From Clostridiales bacterium UBA1390 (GTDB lineage: Bacteria > Bacillota > Clostridia > Lachnospirales > Bianqueaceae), in assembly GCA_002305315.1 (NCBI GenBank), contig DBQQ01000053.1, positions 1-25,510 on the forward strand: a DNA stretch of 25,510 bases, in the 5' to 3' direction. Under the pieces are notes generated by a model. The model made no database searches, was not told where the DNA came from, and saw only the letters and a program-made list of their open reading frames with translations. The position numbers were made by a program, and so were the translations under genes. This document shows positions 1 to 9,252 of the stretch, in pieces. The number at the start of each line of letters is the position of its first letter. The first letter of the stretch is position 1.

Positions 1-13
1 CCATGCCACGCCT

Positions 14-42
14 ATTGTACCACAGTTCCTCTGATTTCTAAA
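14..42 (-). promoter_or_regulatory. Possible SigA-type promoter for a gene left of the window
   Basis: On the minus strand a TTTAGA -35 box is followed by a 17-bp spacer and a TACAAT -10 box with an upstream TGG (extended -10). It lies just after the yqfD stop and points out of the window. In Firmicutes phoH often follows yqfD, so it could drive that gene, but the gene is not in view. The -35 box matches consensus at four of six bases, so this is a motif-based guess. Confidence 0.4.
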
Positions 43-64
43 GGGGTAGACCAAGATTTTTCCT

Positions 65-1300
65 TCAACTTTCATCTTCCTGTGTATCCGGAAGAAGCGC
101 CAATGCCCCTGCTTCTCCCATTTCTACCATCATCTTCATCGAGAGGGTTCCTTTTATTCCTGTCTGCGTTTCTTGGTAGTCAATAGTTTCTTCTGTTAAT
201 ATGCCGTTTTCCTCTTCCAAGAGTCGGTCTCGTTCTTTCTGCAGTGCGGCTCCCAGAAGCACTTTCATCTGATCCTCCCGGTAGTTTTTTTCTATCGGTT
301 CATAAAGCACATACGTGCGCCGAATGAGATAGATGCTCGGAATGCCGGGGATCTCTCCCAGAAAATTTCCGAATTCACTTCCCAGCGGTTCTTCGATCAC
401 ATCGGCATATTCCAGGTTCCGAAACGGTTTGTATAAAGAGATCTGCGTATCCCCCCACTGCAGCAGCAATTCGTGTACCATCTCTCCTGTGTACGCCTTT
501 TCTATATACGCCGCTTCCTGTTCTAACGTGATCTCCTGCGTACACAAGGCGTATACCTCTCCCGCCGCCTCTGTGAATTGATATTGGGTAGTACCGTCTT
601 CCATCGGAATCTCCAGTGTCCCTGAGATCAGGACATCTCCCTTTCGCACCACATCGCCCGCGCGTACCATAGGGGTTCCTCGCGTTGTCACAATGGAATA
701 AATGATGCCATCCCGGTCCGCTACCCAGTCTCTGGGATCCCCTTCTTCATAGATGGCCGGCGGCTTTGTTCCTTCCGTCAGACGAACTTGCAGCGTAGTT
801 CCTTCTATACTTAGCGACATCCAGGACCACTCCGGATATTCTAACAACATCTGATTTTTGATCCCTTCCAGATCATGTCCTCCTTTCCATGTCCCTTCTG
901 TCAAACCATATTCTGCAAGCCGCGAGCGCACCTCCAAGTCGGAAAGAGTTTCATTCCCCTGAATATCGATGCCCCAGATAAAGCTGTTCCAAACAAAAAC
1001 ACCCAGGACCAGAAGGATCAGCCCTATGACAAAACCATATCGATTGCCATACTGTTTTTTCCAGGCAGGAAACCCTTTTTCCCGCAAAATCTCCACTGTA
1101 CAACCACTTTTTTTCGCATAGATCTCTGCTAGTTCCACGTCTTTTGTGCTCATCCAGGCGAGGATCGTGCCGTTCTCTCTATATACATCCTTCAGTGCTA
1201 CGCCCTTCCCCAATAACAGGTTCAGGCATCGGATCACTCCACTTCCGGTAAGCCGAATCCGGCTCCTTCCCTTTAAGAATCGATGGATGGGTCCTCTCAT
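65..1300 (-). CDS. yqfD: Sporulation protein YqfD
   Basis: This 411-residue protein resembles the YqfD family of spore formers, made in the mother cell in Bacillus; its biochemical role is not well defined. The N-terminal part (about 1-80) is soluble and basic. One clear membrane segment lies at about 88-110 (GFVIGLILLVLGVFVWNSF). The rest is a large, probably extracytoplasmic domain, with a 'DIQGNETLSD' stretch right after the membrane segment that recalls a POTRA/FtsQ-like fold (inference). The start ATG overlaps the yqfC stop in an ATGA, so the two genes are translationally coupled and share a SigE-like promoter. The length is normal for the family and the frame is intact. The family call is confident; the molecular function is not known from this sequence. 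Confidence 0.9.
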   Translation of the reverse strand: MRGPIHRFLKGRSRIRLTGSGVIRCLNLLLGKGVALKDVYRENGTILAWMSTKDVELAEIYAKKSGCTVEILREKGFPAWKKQYGNRYGFVIGLILLVLGVFVWNSFIWGIDIQGNETLSDLEVRSRLAEYGLTEGTWKGGHDLEGIKNQMLLEYPEWSWMSLSIEGTTLQVRLTEGTKPPAIYEEGDPRDWVADRDGIIYSIVTTRGTPMVRAGDVVRKGDVLISGTLEIPMEDGTTQYQFTEAAGEVYALCTQEITLEQEAAYIEKAYTGEMVHELLLQWGDTQISLYKPFRNLEYADVIEEPLGSEFGNFLGEIPGIPSIYLIRRTYVLYEPIEKNYREDQMKVLLGAALQKERDRLLEEENGILTEETIDYQETQTGIKGTLSMKMMVEMGEAGALALLPDTQEDES

Positions 1301-1569
1301 GCCGAATCACCGCCCAGTCTCACCGATGTAAAATGTCCTTCCACATCCAGTTCTCCCTCCTTGGCAAAACAGATATGAATCTTCTCCCCCTCGATCGTAA
1401 AGACACCCTGAGACGTAGAAACCACCAGGCGATTCTCCTGAAACTCCAGGATACTCCGATAATGATCCAGCCGAAGGTGTCCTCTTCCCGTCAGTTCTAT
1501 CTGCGGCACTCGGAGGATGACATCCTCCGGCAGCCCCAATGCTCGCACCATTTTTTCTTTTTTGGACAT
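1297..1569 (-). CDS. yqfC: Sporulation protein YqfC
   Basis: This small 90-residue protein matches the YabP/YqfC family of sporulation proteins, related to a protein of the spore-coat and cortex assembly stage. The conserved middle reads LPEDVILRVPQIELTGRG, followed by a beta-rich stretch with HYRSILEF and a glycine-containing FTIEGEKI segment. There is no signal peptide or membrane segment. It is the first gene of a two-gene unit with yqfD (4-bp overlap). The ATG is preceded by a GGGGGTG ribosome binding site at about 1575-1581. A SigE-like promoter sits at 1598-1626, which fits mother-cell expression. The length is typical. Confidence 0.9.
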   Translation of the reverse strand: MSKKEKMVRALGLPEDVILRVPQIELTGRGHLRLDHYRSILEFQENRLVVSTSQGVFTIEGEKIHICFAKEGELDVEGHFTSVRLGGDSA

Positions 1570-1597
1570 AAAAACACCCCCAGCATACCTTTTCTAC

Positions 1598-1626
1598 ACT
1601 GTATGCCAGGGACTTTCCTCTCATTC
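1598..1626 (-). promoter_or_regulatory. SigE-like sporulation promoter for yqfC-yqfD
   Basis: The minus strand shows GAATGAG, 14 bp, then CATACAGT. The known Bacillus/Clostridium SigE pattern is roughly GHATATT, 14 bp, CATACAHT. The -10 half fits very well (one base off), while the -35 half keeps only its first four bases. The -35 overlaps the end of the NUDIX gene. The position, about 30 bp before the yqfC start, and the identity of the two genes both support the call. Confidence 0.55.
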
Positions 1627-2160
1627 CTTCTCGCTGGTGCTTAGCGTCTTCGCACAAACAGCAAGCAATGCCGCAATCGTCTTGCCATCTATGATCTCTC
1701 CGCTGCGAATCTTATCCACCGCCTCTTCCAGCGGCAGAATCGTAACCTCCACATCCTCATCCGGATCTAAATGCTGTTTGGTGGGAACCAGCTGTTTGGC
1801 GGCATAAATCCCCACACATTCCGTACAGTATCCCGGAGACGAATAGAAATCAAAGAGATGTTCGATCTTGAGCGGCTTGAATCCGGTTTCTTCTTCTGTC
1901 TCCCGCGCCGCGCAGCTCTCCATATCTTCTCCCGGTTCCAGAAGTCCCGCAGGAATCTCCAGCATATCTCTGCCTACCGCGTATCGGTACTGCCGTACCA
2001 GAATCACCTCTCCACTATCGGTAATGGGAACCACCGCCGCCGCTCCCGTATGCCTCACCACTTCTCGGGTCACCTGCATGCCATTATCCAAAAGCACTTG
2101 ATCCTTATACACTTTCAGGATCTTCCCGTCAAACATCAATTCACTTTTCTTAACTTCCAT
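1621..2160 (-). CDS. NUDIX hydrolase, ADP-ribose pyrophosphatase type
   Basis: The 179-residue protein probably hydrolyses ADP-ribose to AMP and ribose 5-phosphate, clearing a reactive nucleotide sugar from the cytoplasm. The NUDIX box is complete: G-x5-E-x7-RE-x-x-EE-x-G, seen as GLLEPGE, then seven residues, then RETEEETGF. A threonine stands where a hydrophobic residue is usual after RE. The upstream VILVRQYRYAVGRDMLEIPAG stretch is typical of the ADP-ribose/YqkG (NudF) subgroup, as is the proline after the box (SSPGYCTE). It follows proC by about 30 bp and is likely co-transcribed with it. The ribosome binding site is GAGAGGATC. The substrate is inferred from the subgroup. Confidence 0.85.
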   Translation of the reverse strand: MEVKKSELMFDGKILKVYKDQVLLDNGMQVTREVVRHTGAAAVVPITDSGEVILVRQYRYAVGRDMLEIPAGLLEPGEDMESCAARETEEETGFKPLKIEHLFDFYSSPGYCTECVGIYAAKQLVPTKQHLDPDEDVEVTILPLEEAVDKIRSGEIIDGKTIAALLAVCAKTLSTSEKE

Positions 2161-2190
2161 ATTGATCCTCTCGTTTCGTATCTCGCCGGC

Positions 2191-2991
2191 TTATTTCGCC
2201 ATCTCCTGTGATTTTTTGAAAGCTGCTTCTTCTGCCGCAATCACGCTATAGCGAAATCCGCCTTCTTCCAATGCTTTCACGCCCTGAATCGTCATGCCGC
2301 CCGGAGAACATACCTGATCCTTTAACGCCCCAGGATGAAGTCCCGTCTCCAGAACCATCTTCGCTGCTCCCAGAACCGCCTGCGCACACATCTCATACGC
2401 CTGTGCCCGGGGAATCCCCAGCGCGACTACGCCATCAGCCAGCGCCTCAATATACATATACGTAAACGCTGGTGACGCCGAAGAGCCTGTCATACCCGCA
2501 TCCAACAGATGTTCCGGAATCTCCGTCACCGTTCCCACACATTCGAAGACGCTCCGAATCTCCTGACGCTCCTGGGGCGTAAGCGCCTCTTCGAAGGACA
2601 TCAATGTGATACCTGCTCCGACCATGGCCGGCATATTGGGAATCGTTCGTGTGAAAACCGCATTGTCTCCCAGTTTCTCGTGGAGATATTGAAAGTCAAA
2701 TCCCGGTGTGATGCTGATGATCTTTTTCCGTTCCTGAAGCGCCTCGCGAATATGCGGAAATACATCGCCAAAGTATTGCGGCTTCACCGCAATCACAATC
2801 ATCTCACTCTCCTGCACCAGCTCTTCTATGCTGGCATACACCGTAGCTCCCAGTTTCCTTGCCTTTTCACAGGCTGCAGGAAGTATGTCATAGGCTGCTG
2901 TGCTCATCTCCGGCTTCTTCGCCTGAATGCCTGCCAACAGGGCCCCTCCCATATTGCCTGCACCGATAAACCCAATTTGATTCTGACTCAT
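2191..2991 (-). CDS. proC: Pyrroline-5-carboxylate reductase
   Basis: ProC reduces 1-pyrroline-5-carboxylate to proline with NAD(P)H, the last step of proline synthesis. The N-terminus carries a dinucleotide-binding GAGNMG loop at residues 10-15 after a beta strand (IGFI). The C-terminal family signature is seen as CSPGGMTIQGVKALEEGG, and the central NMPAMVGAG stretch is also characteristic. The start chosen here is the ATG at 2991, because the AAAGGAG site at 3001-3007 lies 9 bp from it. An in-frame ATG at 2997 would sit only 3 bp from that site. At 266 residues the length is normal. The gene begins just after the rny terminator, and no good promoter of its own is visible, so it may depend on read-through. 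Confidence 0.95.
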   Translation of the reverse strand: MSQNQIGFIGAGNMGGALLAGIQAKKPEMSTAAYDILPAACEKARKLGATVYASIEELVQESEMIVIAVKPQYFGDVFPHIREALQERKKIISITPGFDFQYLHEKLGDNAVFTRTIPNMPAMVGAGITLMSFEEALTPQERQEIRSVFECVGTVTEIPEHLLDAGMTGSSASPAFTYMYIEALADGVVALGIPRAQAYEMCAQAVLGAAKMVLETGLHPGALKDQVCSPGGMTIQGVKALEEGGFRYSVIAAEEAAFKKSQEMAK

Positions 2992-3020
2992 TCCCATACA
3001 CTCCTTTCATTTTATGGATT

Positions 3021-3071
3021 AAAAAAACCGCGGATATACTCTTCTGCAGCGAAGATGATTTCCACGGTTTT
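3021..3071 (-). terminator. Rho-independent terminator after rny
   Basis: Just past the rny stop the minus strand has AAAACCGTGGA, an inner CTTC/GAAG stem, then TCCGCGGTTTTTTT. The outer arms pair over 11 positions with one mismatch (wobble in RNA) and end in a run of seven T. Confidence 0.85.
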
Positions 3072-3082
3072 GCGCGTACGCT

Positions 3083-4636
3083 TTATTTAGCGTATTCAGA
3101 TGCTCTTGTCTCACGGATAATATTGACCTTAATCTGGCCAGGATACTCCAATTCGCTCTCAATGCGCTTTGCCACATCCCGCGCCATGATCTTCATATCG
3201 TCATCGCTGACCTGCTCCGGAATAACCATCAGCCGCAGCTCACGGCCTGCCTGAATCGCAAAGGTTTTCTCCACACCCTTGAATTCATTCGCAATGCTCT
3301 CCAGTTTCTCAAGCCGTGTAATATAACTTTCCAATGTCTCCCTTCGAGCGCCCGGACGAGCCGCCGAAATCGAGTCTGCTGCCTGTACAATGACCGCAAT
3401 CAATGATTCAGGCTCCACATCTCCGTGATGGGCCTCCAAGGCATTCACGACGATATGGGACTCCTTATATTTTCGCAGCAGTGCTGCGCCGATGGAGACA
3501 TGCGAGCCTTCCATCTCATGATCTACAGCTTTACCGATATCGTGCAACAAACCTGCACGCTTGGCCAGCCGTACATCTAACCCCAATTCTCCTGCAATCA
3601 AGCCGGAAAGATGCGCTACTTCGATCGAATGCTTGAGTACGTTCTGTCCGTAACTTGTCCGGTACTTGAGTTTACCCAACAACCGAATCAACTCAGAATG
3701 CAGACCATACACATTAGTTTCGAAAGTTGCAGCTTCGCCTTCTTCGCGGATGATATTCTCCACTTCCTTGGTCGCCTTATTCACCATCTCCTCTATCCGA
3801 GCAGGATGAATACGGCCATCCACGATCAGCTTTTCCAAAGCGATCCTTGCGATCTCCCTTCGAATGGGATCGAAAGAAGAAAGGATCACGGCTTCCGGCG
3901 TGTCATCTATAATCAGATCGATTCCTGTCGCCTGTTCCAGAGCCCGAATATTCCGACCCTCTCGGCCAATGATTCGACCCTTCATTTCATCACTGGGAAG
4001 CGGTACAACAGACACCGTGGTCTCCGCCACATGATCCGCTGCACAACGCTGAATAGCACTGGTAAGAATTTCTCTCGCCTTTTTGGTAGCCTCTTCCTTG
4101 GTTTTGGTTTCTGCCTCTTTCAGCATCACCGCCATATCATGCTTAACGTCCTCTTCCACCGATTGCAGCAAAATATCCTTTGCCTGGTCGGAGGTGAGCC
4201 CGGAGATTCGCTCTAATTCCTGCAGCTGCTGCTCATGAAATTTGCTGATCTCCTTGTTTTTACGATCCAACTCTTCCATTTTACGGCTGAGCTGGTTCTC
4301 CTTGCGTTCCAGTCCCTCGACCTTTCGGTCCAGAACCTCTTCTTTTTGTACGACTCTTTTCTCCTGACGCTGTACTTCCGCACGACGTTCTCGAACTTCC
4401 TGTTCCAAATCGTTTTTAACCTTCATCGCTTCTTCTTTTGCTTCCAAAAGAACTTCACGTTTCTTGGCTTCCGCTGTCTTCAAAGCATCGTCTACGATCT
4501 CACGTGCTTTGGTTTCCGCAGCCCCAATCTGCGCCTCCCCAACTTTCTTACGGTACTTAATCCCCATAAAAAAGGCGATGGTGCCTACCAGGACCGCAGC
4601 AACGACAACGATCACTATCGTTACTATAGGATCCAA
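3083..4636 (-). CDS. rny: Ribonuclease Y
   Basis: RNase Y is the membrane-anchored endoribonuclease that starts bulk mRNA decay in many Firmicutes. All domains are present in its 517 residues. There is an N-terminal membrane anchor (about 3-25), a long charged coiled coil (about 35-190), a KH RNA-binding domain with [15 protein letters not shown] (about 220-234), and an HD phosphohydrolase domain with the metal-binding HD pair at 365-366 (LLHDIGKA). The start codon is a TTG at 4634-4636; a GGGAGG site lies about 11 bp upstream. The next ATG, at codon 24, would cut off most of the membrane anchor. A strong SigA promoter precedes the gene and a terminator follows it, so it is probably monocistronic. 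Confidence 0.97.
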   Translation of the reverse strand: MDPIVTIVIVVVAAVLVGTIAFFMGIKYRKKVGEAQIGAAETKAREIVDDALKTAEAKKREVLLEAKEEAMKVKNDLEQEVRERRAEVQRQEKRVVQKEEVLDRKVEGLERKENQLSRKMEELDRKNKEISKFHEQQLQELERISGLTSDQAKDILLQSVEEDVKHDMAVMLKEAETKTKEEATKKAREILTSAIQRCAADHVAETTVSVVPLPSDEMKGRIIGREGRNIRALEQATGIDLIIDDTPEAVILSSFDPIRREIARIALEKLIVDGRIHPARIEEMVNKATKEVENIIREEGEAATFETNVYGLHSELIRLLGKLKYRTSYGQNVLKHSIEVAHLSGLIAGELGLDVRLAKRAGLLHDIGKAVDHEMEGSHVSIGAALLRKYKESHIVVNALEAHHGDVEPESLIAVIVQAADSISAARPGARRETLESYITRLEKLESIANEFKGVEKTFAIQAGRELRLMVIPEQVSDDDMKIMARDVAKRIESELEYPGQIKVNIIRETRASEYAK

Positions 4637-4695
4637 GACAAACTACACCTCCCTATTCAATTATCATAGTTCATTGTATTCAAAAGAACGTATTA

Positions 4696-4724
4696 ATTTT
4701 ACACCGATTTCCCCAGTTTGTCAA
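4696..4724 (-). promoter_or_regulatory. SigA promoter of rny
   Basis: On the minus strand a perfect TTGACA is followed by 17 bp and TAAAAT (five of six). It lies about 60 bp ahead of the TTG start. A 10-bp palindrome, ATTGCGCAAT (4730-4739), sits just upstream of the -35 box and could be an operator, but nothing else supports that. Confidence 0.85.
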
Positions 4725-4753
4725 GAATGATTGCGCAATTGCCCCGGCTAAAG

Positions 4754-6190
4754 TTATGAAAGCATCAGATCCAGGCGCTCCGCCACATAGCTGCTGCCCA
4801 GGATCGCCACATTATTGGCTAGAATCAGGTCATCTACCGCATTCTCCCGCACAAAGTCCAAAAGATTTTCATTGTAGTAACGATAGTCGATGATATAGAC
4901 ATACTGATAATGATCCACCAGGAATGGCGCCAACGCGTTTCCAAAAGATTCCTTCACCAAAAGGCAGGAGGAGCCGTCTGGAATCTCCGGATTTTCGATA
5001 TAACTATACGGATTGTCTCCGCCAATAAAGCAGCTATATTTCGCATAGATATCCCAATCTGTGACATCCCGCACCACATTCCAGGCATACTCTTCCCCTT
5101 CTGTAGTATAGAAAGTCATCTCATTGGTCCCCATTGGCAGATAGGCCTCCACAAAATCCGGATGCGCCAGCATCTCCTCGCTGCCGCAGGTACTATAGAA
5201 AGTCCCCAGAAAATCTCCGAAATTAACTTTCTCGAAATCCGAAAGACTATGGGGGTTTACTCCCATTTCTTCGGCCAGATTTTGATATACATAGTAGGCG
5301 CCCAGCTGCGTCCAATGATGGTCCGTACGAAAATACAGATATTCGTCTCGATGTTCATACAACGTGTCGAAGGTATCGATGGTGTGTACCTCGTCCGACA
5401 GCATACCATAGTAATAATCAATGGCCTGCTCTTCACTGCTTCCGCCCAACTGCGCTACCAACTCCGGATCCAGCATGATCTGCGTACTGTCTGGAATGAT
5501 GATGCTATAGACCTCTGTCTCTCCCGAGAGCTCCTGCGCCACTCGATTCATCATTTCAATATACCGAGTCGCTGAATCCAGTGAGAAAAAATATCGAGAA
5601 TACGCTGCATCTCCTTGGACAAAAAGGCCATCCTGGATCTGTCCCTGGATCGCTTCCTGTACCTGCGTCGGATCATCCGGTATGACCGGTTTTTCCTCTC
5701 TGGAAGATTCCTCTCTCGACGATTCCTCGTGTCTGCTTTCTTCTCGCTGGGAAGATTCATTCTGGGACGAATCCTCCTGGGAAGATATTTCCTGAGAAGA
5801 GGCGTCTGCCGAAGACTCCTCCTGTGAGGATTCCTCAATCACCGGAATCTCATCGGCCGTCTTATTCCCACCGCCTATGATCTGACTGGATCGTATACCA
5901 TATAGATTCTCCACGCTCTGATCGATACTGATCCACTCTTCCCGCAAGGGAAACGTATCCGCATACCAGGTAGAGATGTCGCCCAGAAAGCTCCCATCCA
6001 GAAAGGATTCCAGCGTAAACTCCGGGAAGGCCGTCAGCTCCCGTTTCTCCTTTTCGGACTGTGTCGGACGCAGCATCCATAATGCTCCCAGCACGGTCCC
6101 CGCCAGCATCAATAGGCCAAACAGAACAATCTGTACCCGGTAGAACCTTCTCTTGCTTTTTGCAATCTGCTCTTCGCTCTTTTTCTTCAT
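4754..6190 (-). CDS. DHHW-family protein, membrane-anchored partner of an MBOAT acyltransferase
   Basis: The 478-residue protein begins with a cytoplasmic basic stretch and one membrane segment (about 20-40), leaving the rest outside the cell. A serine/glutamate-rich linker with SSQ, ESS and SSREE repeats spans about residues 120-166 and joins a short N-terminal part to the C-terminal domain. That domain carries the DHHW motif at 290-293 (FRTDHHWTQLGAYY), as in the DHHW/AlgJ-AlgX-like family. These proteins usually act with MBOAT transporters in O-acetylation of extracellular polysaccharides. The MBOAT gene ends 11 bp upstream, so the two form an operon. The polymer is unknown; the role is inferred from family and neighbour. 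Confidence 0.85.
   Translation of the reverse strand: MKKKSEEQIAKSKRRFYRVQIVLFGLLMLAGTVLGALWMLRPTQSEKEKRELTAFPEFTLESFLDGSFLGDISTWYADTFPLREEWISIDQSVENLYGIRSSQIIGGGNKTADEIPVIEESSQEESSADASSQEISSQEDSSQNESSQREESRHEESSREESSREEKPVIPDDPTQVQEAIQGQIQDGLFVQGDAAYSRYFFSLDSATRYIEMMNRVAQELSGETEVYSIIIPDSTQIMLDPELVAQLGGSSEEQAIDYYYGMLSDEVHTIDTFDTLYEHRDEYLYFRTDHHWTQLGAYYVYQNLAEEMGVNPHSLSDFEKVNFGDFLGTFYSTCGSEEMLAHPDFVEAYLPMGTNEMTFYTTEGEEYAWNVVRDVTDWDIYAKYSCFIGGDNPYSYIENPEIPDGSSCLLVKESFGNALAPFLVDHYQYVYIIDYRYYNENLLDFVRENAVDDLILANNVAILGSSYVAERLDLMLS
5693..5833 (-). repeat. Low-complexity Ser/Glu-rich linker inside the DHHW gene
   Basis: About 47 codons encode degenerate repeats of SSQE, ESSR and similar words. The DNA repeats are imperfect. 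Such linkers often span the cell wall or vary in length between strains; here the frame is intact. Confidence 0.8.
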
Positions 6191-6201
6191 ACTCTCTTAC
6201 C

Positions 6202-7623
6202 TCAAAACTGGAAATACAGGAACGGATTGTAGCTGTTACCTACCAGAGCGCACGCCGAAAAGAAAATCAGAATCACCGGCGTGATCGTATCGATCAGCTG
6301 CATGCCCCGTGCAATCCGTCCTCTGCCCTCTGTCTTCTCATACCGCCATACCCGCAGGTTCTTTCCAAGAGGCGTACACGCGATGAGCGCAGCCGCCAGG
6401 AAGAAGATATTATTCCACAACGTCCATAGAACATCCGCGTTATATAAGGACAGGCCGCCCCCAAACATGCCGCCAATCACGGCCATCAGTACGCCCATGT
6501 CCTCAAATCGAAACAGTACCCAGCCGAAGAAGACGACGACCAGAGTATACACATGTTTGAGTATCCCAGGCCACCGAATCTTGCGCAGCGGCCTCTCCAG
6601 CATGAGAAACAGGCAGAAGTAGAGTCCCCAGAGAATATAATTCCAACTGGCGCCATGCCACATGCCTGTCAGGAACCATACCACCAGCATGTTGCGAATC
6701 CATTTGAAGACATGGACGCGGCTGCCTCCCATAGGAATATATACGTAGTCCCGGAAAAAAGTACTCAGGGAAATATGCCATCTGCGCCAAAAATCCCGTA
6801 TGGAACGCGCTATATATGGATAGTTGAAATTCTCCAGATAATGAAATCCCACCATGCGTCCCATACCAATCGCCATATCCGAATACGCTGAAAAGTCCAG
6901 ATAAATCTGCAGCATATAAAACAGCATTCCTACCCAGAGTCCCAGTGTGGTACGCCCGGCCATGTCTCCCAGCACCGCCGGCAGCAGTGTCTCCGCGATT
7001 CCCGCACAGCCATTGGCCAGGATTGATTTTTTGGCCAGCCCTACGGAAAATCGACGAATGCCCGCCGCCACATCTTCTACCGTGACCGAGCGATGCTCAA
7101 TCTCTCCTGCCACCGTCTGGTACCGTACAATGGGCCCTGCTACACACTGATGAAACAGACTCGCATATAACAGCAGCTTCCAATACTTGCGCTGCGCCTC
7201 GGCTTCCTTACGATAGACATCTATACAGTACGATAACAGCTGAAACGTATAAAAGGAGATGCCCAGAGGCAGCACGATCTGCGGAATCCATTCCGGCACC
7301 CCGAAAAGGAGTTGCAGGTTCTCTAGGAAAAATCCTGTATACTTAAAAACAGCCAGGATCCCTAAAAGCAGGATACAATCTAAGACGAGCCATCCTCGTC
7401 CCGTACGTCCTTCTCCTTGAGACTCCGCAATCAAACATCCACAGCCCCAGCTGATTCCTGTCACCAGGAGGAGCAGGAGCAGATACTGGGGGCCGCTCCA
7501 GGCGTAAAACACTAGGGAGAATACCAGCAGGACTCCATTGCGCGCCCGTTTCCCCAGCAGAAAATAACATGCCAGGTTCAGACTCAGGAACGCAAACAAA
7601 AATAATAAACTCGAAAAAACCAT
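6202..7623 (-). CDS. MBOAT family O-acyltransferase (AlgI/DltB-like)
   Basis: This 473-residue integral membrane protein belongs to the MBOAT family, which moves acyl groups (usually acetyl) across the membrane to extracellular glycans. It has about ten hydrophobic segments. The family signatures are clear: the RRWHISLSTFFRDYVYIPMGG block (about 280-300) and the active-site histidine at about 323 in MWHGASWNYILWG. It looks like the AlgI subgroup, which works with a DHHW/AlgJ-like partner, and such a gene follows at once. It starts 16 bp after recX, with no promoter in the gap, so it is probably read through from the recA-recX unit. The ribosome binding site is weak (AAGGGG at about 12 bp). 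The acceptor glycan is not known. Confidence 0.93.
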   Translation of the reverse strand: MVFSSLLFLFAFLSLNLACYFLLGKRARNGVLLVFSLVFYAWSGPQYLLLLLLVTGISWGCGCLIAESQGEGRTGRGWLVLDCILLLGILAVFKYTGFFLENLQLLFGVPEWIPQIVLPLGISFYTFQLLSYCIDVYRKEAEAQRKYWKLLLYASLFHQCVAGPIVRYQTVAGEIEHRSVTVEDVAAGIRRFSVGLAKKSILANGCAGIAETLLPAVLGDMAGRTTLGLWVGMLFYMLQIYLDFSAYSDMAIGMGRMVGFHYLENFNYPYIARSIRDFWRRWHISLSTFFRDYVYIPMGGSRVHVFKWIRNMLVVWFLTGMWHGASWNYILWGLYFCLFLMLERPLRKIRWPGILKHVYTLVVVFFGWVLFRFEDMGVLMAVIGGMFGGGLSLYNADVLWTLWNNIFFLAAALIACTPLGKNLRVWRYEKTEGRGRIARGMQLIDTITPVILIFFSACALVGNSYNPFLYFQF

Positions 7624-7639
7624 CTTTCTTATATACCCC

Positions 7640-8122
7640 TTATTCGTTGAACTCCTTCATCACATGTTGGATCAGCTCATAAGAAAACCCATGCGTTTGC
7701 AAATACGCGCCCATACGCTTACAGGCTTCCGGATCGGAAGGATCCGAAAGCCTGTGCGTCACCAGCCACCGGATCGTCTCCTCCTCCGGCGGCGCCTCTT
7801 CTTCCATCAGCTGGTCGATGATTTCCCGACCAACGCCTTTCTGCAGAAGATCATAACGAATCCGCCTGCGGCTGCGGTGCTTTAGCGAAGAGGCATCCCG
7901 AATATAACACCGGACATACTCCTCATCATCTGCGAAACCATAGTTTTCCGCAAAACTCGTCAGTTCTTCCGCCATTTCCTTGGAACATCCCAGTTTCTCC
8001 AGGTATTCCTGAATCTCCCATGATGTACGTCTGCGGCTCAGATAGTGGAGCATACGATTCTTATAGTATTCCTTCTGTTCCTCCGGCGTCTTCTGCGAGA
8101 GATCTATCTTTTTCTTCCTCAC
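7640..8122 (-). CDS. recX: Regulatory protein RecX
   Basis: RecX binds RecA filaments and limits RecA activity during recombination. The 160-residue protein is made of short helical three-helix repeats, seen as [28 protein letters not shown] and similar segments, and is basic overall. It starts with GTG, and this GTG overlaps the recA stop in a GTGA, so translation is coupled to recA. It is shorter than the roughly 260-residue Bacillus form but in the usual range for clostridial RecX. The call is strengthened by its position directly after recA. Confidence 0.92.
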   Translation of the reverse strand: MRKKKIDLSQKTPEEQKEYYKNRMLHYLSRRRTSWEIQEYLEKLGCSKEMAEELTSFAENYGFADDEEYVRCYIRDASSLKHRSRRRIRYDLLQKGVGREIIDQLMEEEAPPEEETIRWLVTHRLSDPSDPEACKRMGAYLQTHGFSYELIQHVMKEFNE

Positions 8123-9189
8123 TCATCCATCTCCAGTTGTCCTGACTGCGTCGTTGTCGCTTCGGGTGTCTCCGGTACGGCTTCCACACTCATGCCGTGT
8201 TTCTGCCGAATGATCCCCTCTATCTCCGCCATCAGCGCAGGATTTTCTTCCAGATACTTCTTCGCGTTCTCACGTCCCTGGCCCAGGCGCTGTTCTCCAT
8301 AATAGAACCAGGCTCCGCTCTTGCTCGCCACGCCTTCCTTAATGGCCAGATCCAAAAGATCTCCGCTTCTGGATATGCCCTTGCCGTACATGATGTCAAA
8401 CTCCGCCTCTTTAAATGGCGGCGCCACCTTGTTTTTCACAATCTTCACCCGAACATGGTTTCCGATAAACTCGTTATTGGCTTTCAGAGTCTCCGTACGC
8501 CGTACATCCATTCGTACCGAAGCATAGAACTTCAGGGCACGGCCTCCCGTCGTAACCTCTGGATTACCAAACATCACACCGACCTTCTCACGCAGCTGGT
8601 TGATGAAAACCACCACGCACCCGGACTTATTGATACTGCCCGTCAGTTTGCGCAATGCCTGGCTCATCAGTCTGGCGTGAAGACCAACATGGGAATCTCC
8701 CATTTCGCCGTCGATCTCGGCCTTCGGTACCAAAGCGGCCACAGAGTCGATGACGATAATATCGATCGCACCAGAACGCACCATCGTCTCGGCAATCTCC
8801 AACGCCTGCTCTCCGTTGTCCGGCTGCGAGATATACAGGTTGTCCACGTCGACTCCCAGGTTCTTCGCATACTCCGGATCCAGTGCATGTTCCGCGTCCA
8901 CAAAACCGGCGATTCCGCCCCGCTTCTGCGCCTCTGCCACCATGTGCAGCGCTACCGTCGTCTTACCGCTGGACTCCGGTCCGTAGATCTCTATGATCCT
9001 GCCTCTGGGGACGCCGCCTACTCCCAGTGCGATATCCAGACTCAGGGATCCTGTGGGCAATGCCTCCACACTATGATCCGCCATGGACTCCCCGAGTTTC
9101 ATGATCGCACCCTTTCCGTAGGACTTCTGGATATTCGCAATGGCGTCTTCCAACGCTTTTGCTCTTTCATCCTTTTCCTGCATCTGCAT
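8119..9189 (-). CDS. recA: Recombinase RecA
   Basis: RecA forms ATP-dependent filaments on single-stranded DNA for homologous recombination, and it triggers LexA self-cleavage. The 356-residue protein has the Walker [10 protein letters not shown] (about 70-78), the Walker B-like [17 protein letters not shown], the loop-1 region with [19 protein letters not shown], and the loop-2 region with [15 protein letters not shown]. The C-terminal tail is acidic. The start follows an AGGAGAGG site by 5 bp. No LexA box (GAAC-4-GTTC type) and no convincing promoter is seen in the 63 bp between cinA and recA. Confidence 0.99.
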   Translation of the reverse strand: MQMQEKDERAKALEDAIANIQKSYGKGAIMKLGESMADHSVEALPTGSLSLDIALGVGGVPRGRIIEIYGPESSGKTTVALHMVAEAQKRGGIAGFVDAEHALDPEYAKNLGVDVDNLYISQPDNGEQALEIAETMVRSGAIDIIVIDSVAALVPKAEIDGEMGDSHVGLHARLMSQALRKLTGSINKSGCVVVFINQLREKVGVMFGNPEVTTGGRALKFYASVRMDVRRTETLKANNEFIGNHVRVKIVKNKVAPPFKEAEFDIMYGKGISRSGDLLDLAIKEGVASKSGAWFYYGEQRLGQGRENAKKYLEENPALMAEIEGIIRQKHGMSVEAVPETPEATTTQSGQLEMDE

Positions 9190-9252
9190 CTGTTCCTCTC
9201 CTCCCTTTCTTATGTTTTCCCCTTCTACTCTATATAATCGCTTTTTGGGGCC

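Noticed and set aside
9190..9252. LexA box or clear promoter before recA
   Set aside because: No GAAC-4-GTTC type site and no -35/-10 pair with good spacing could be found; recA may be read through from cinA or use a weak promoter.
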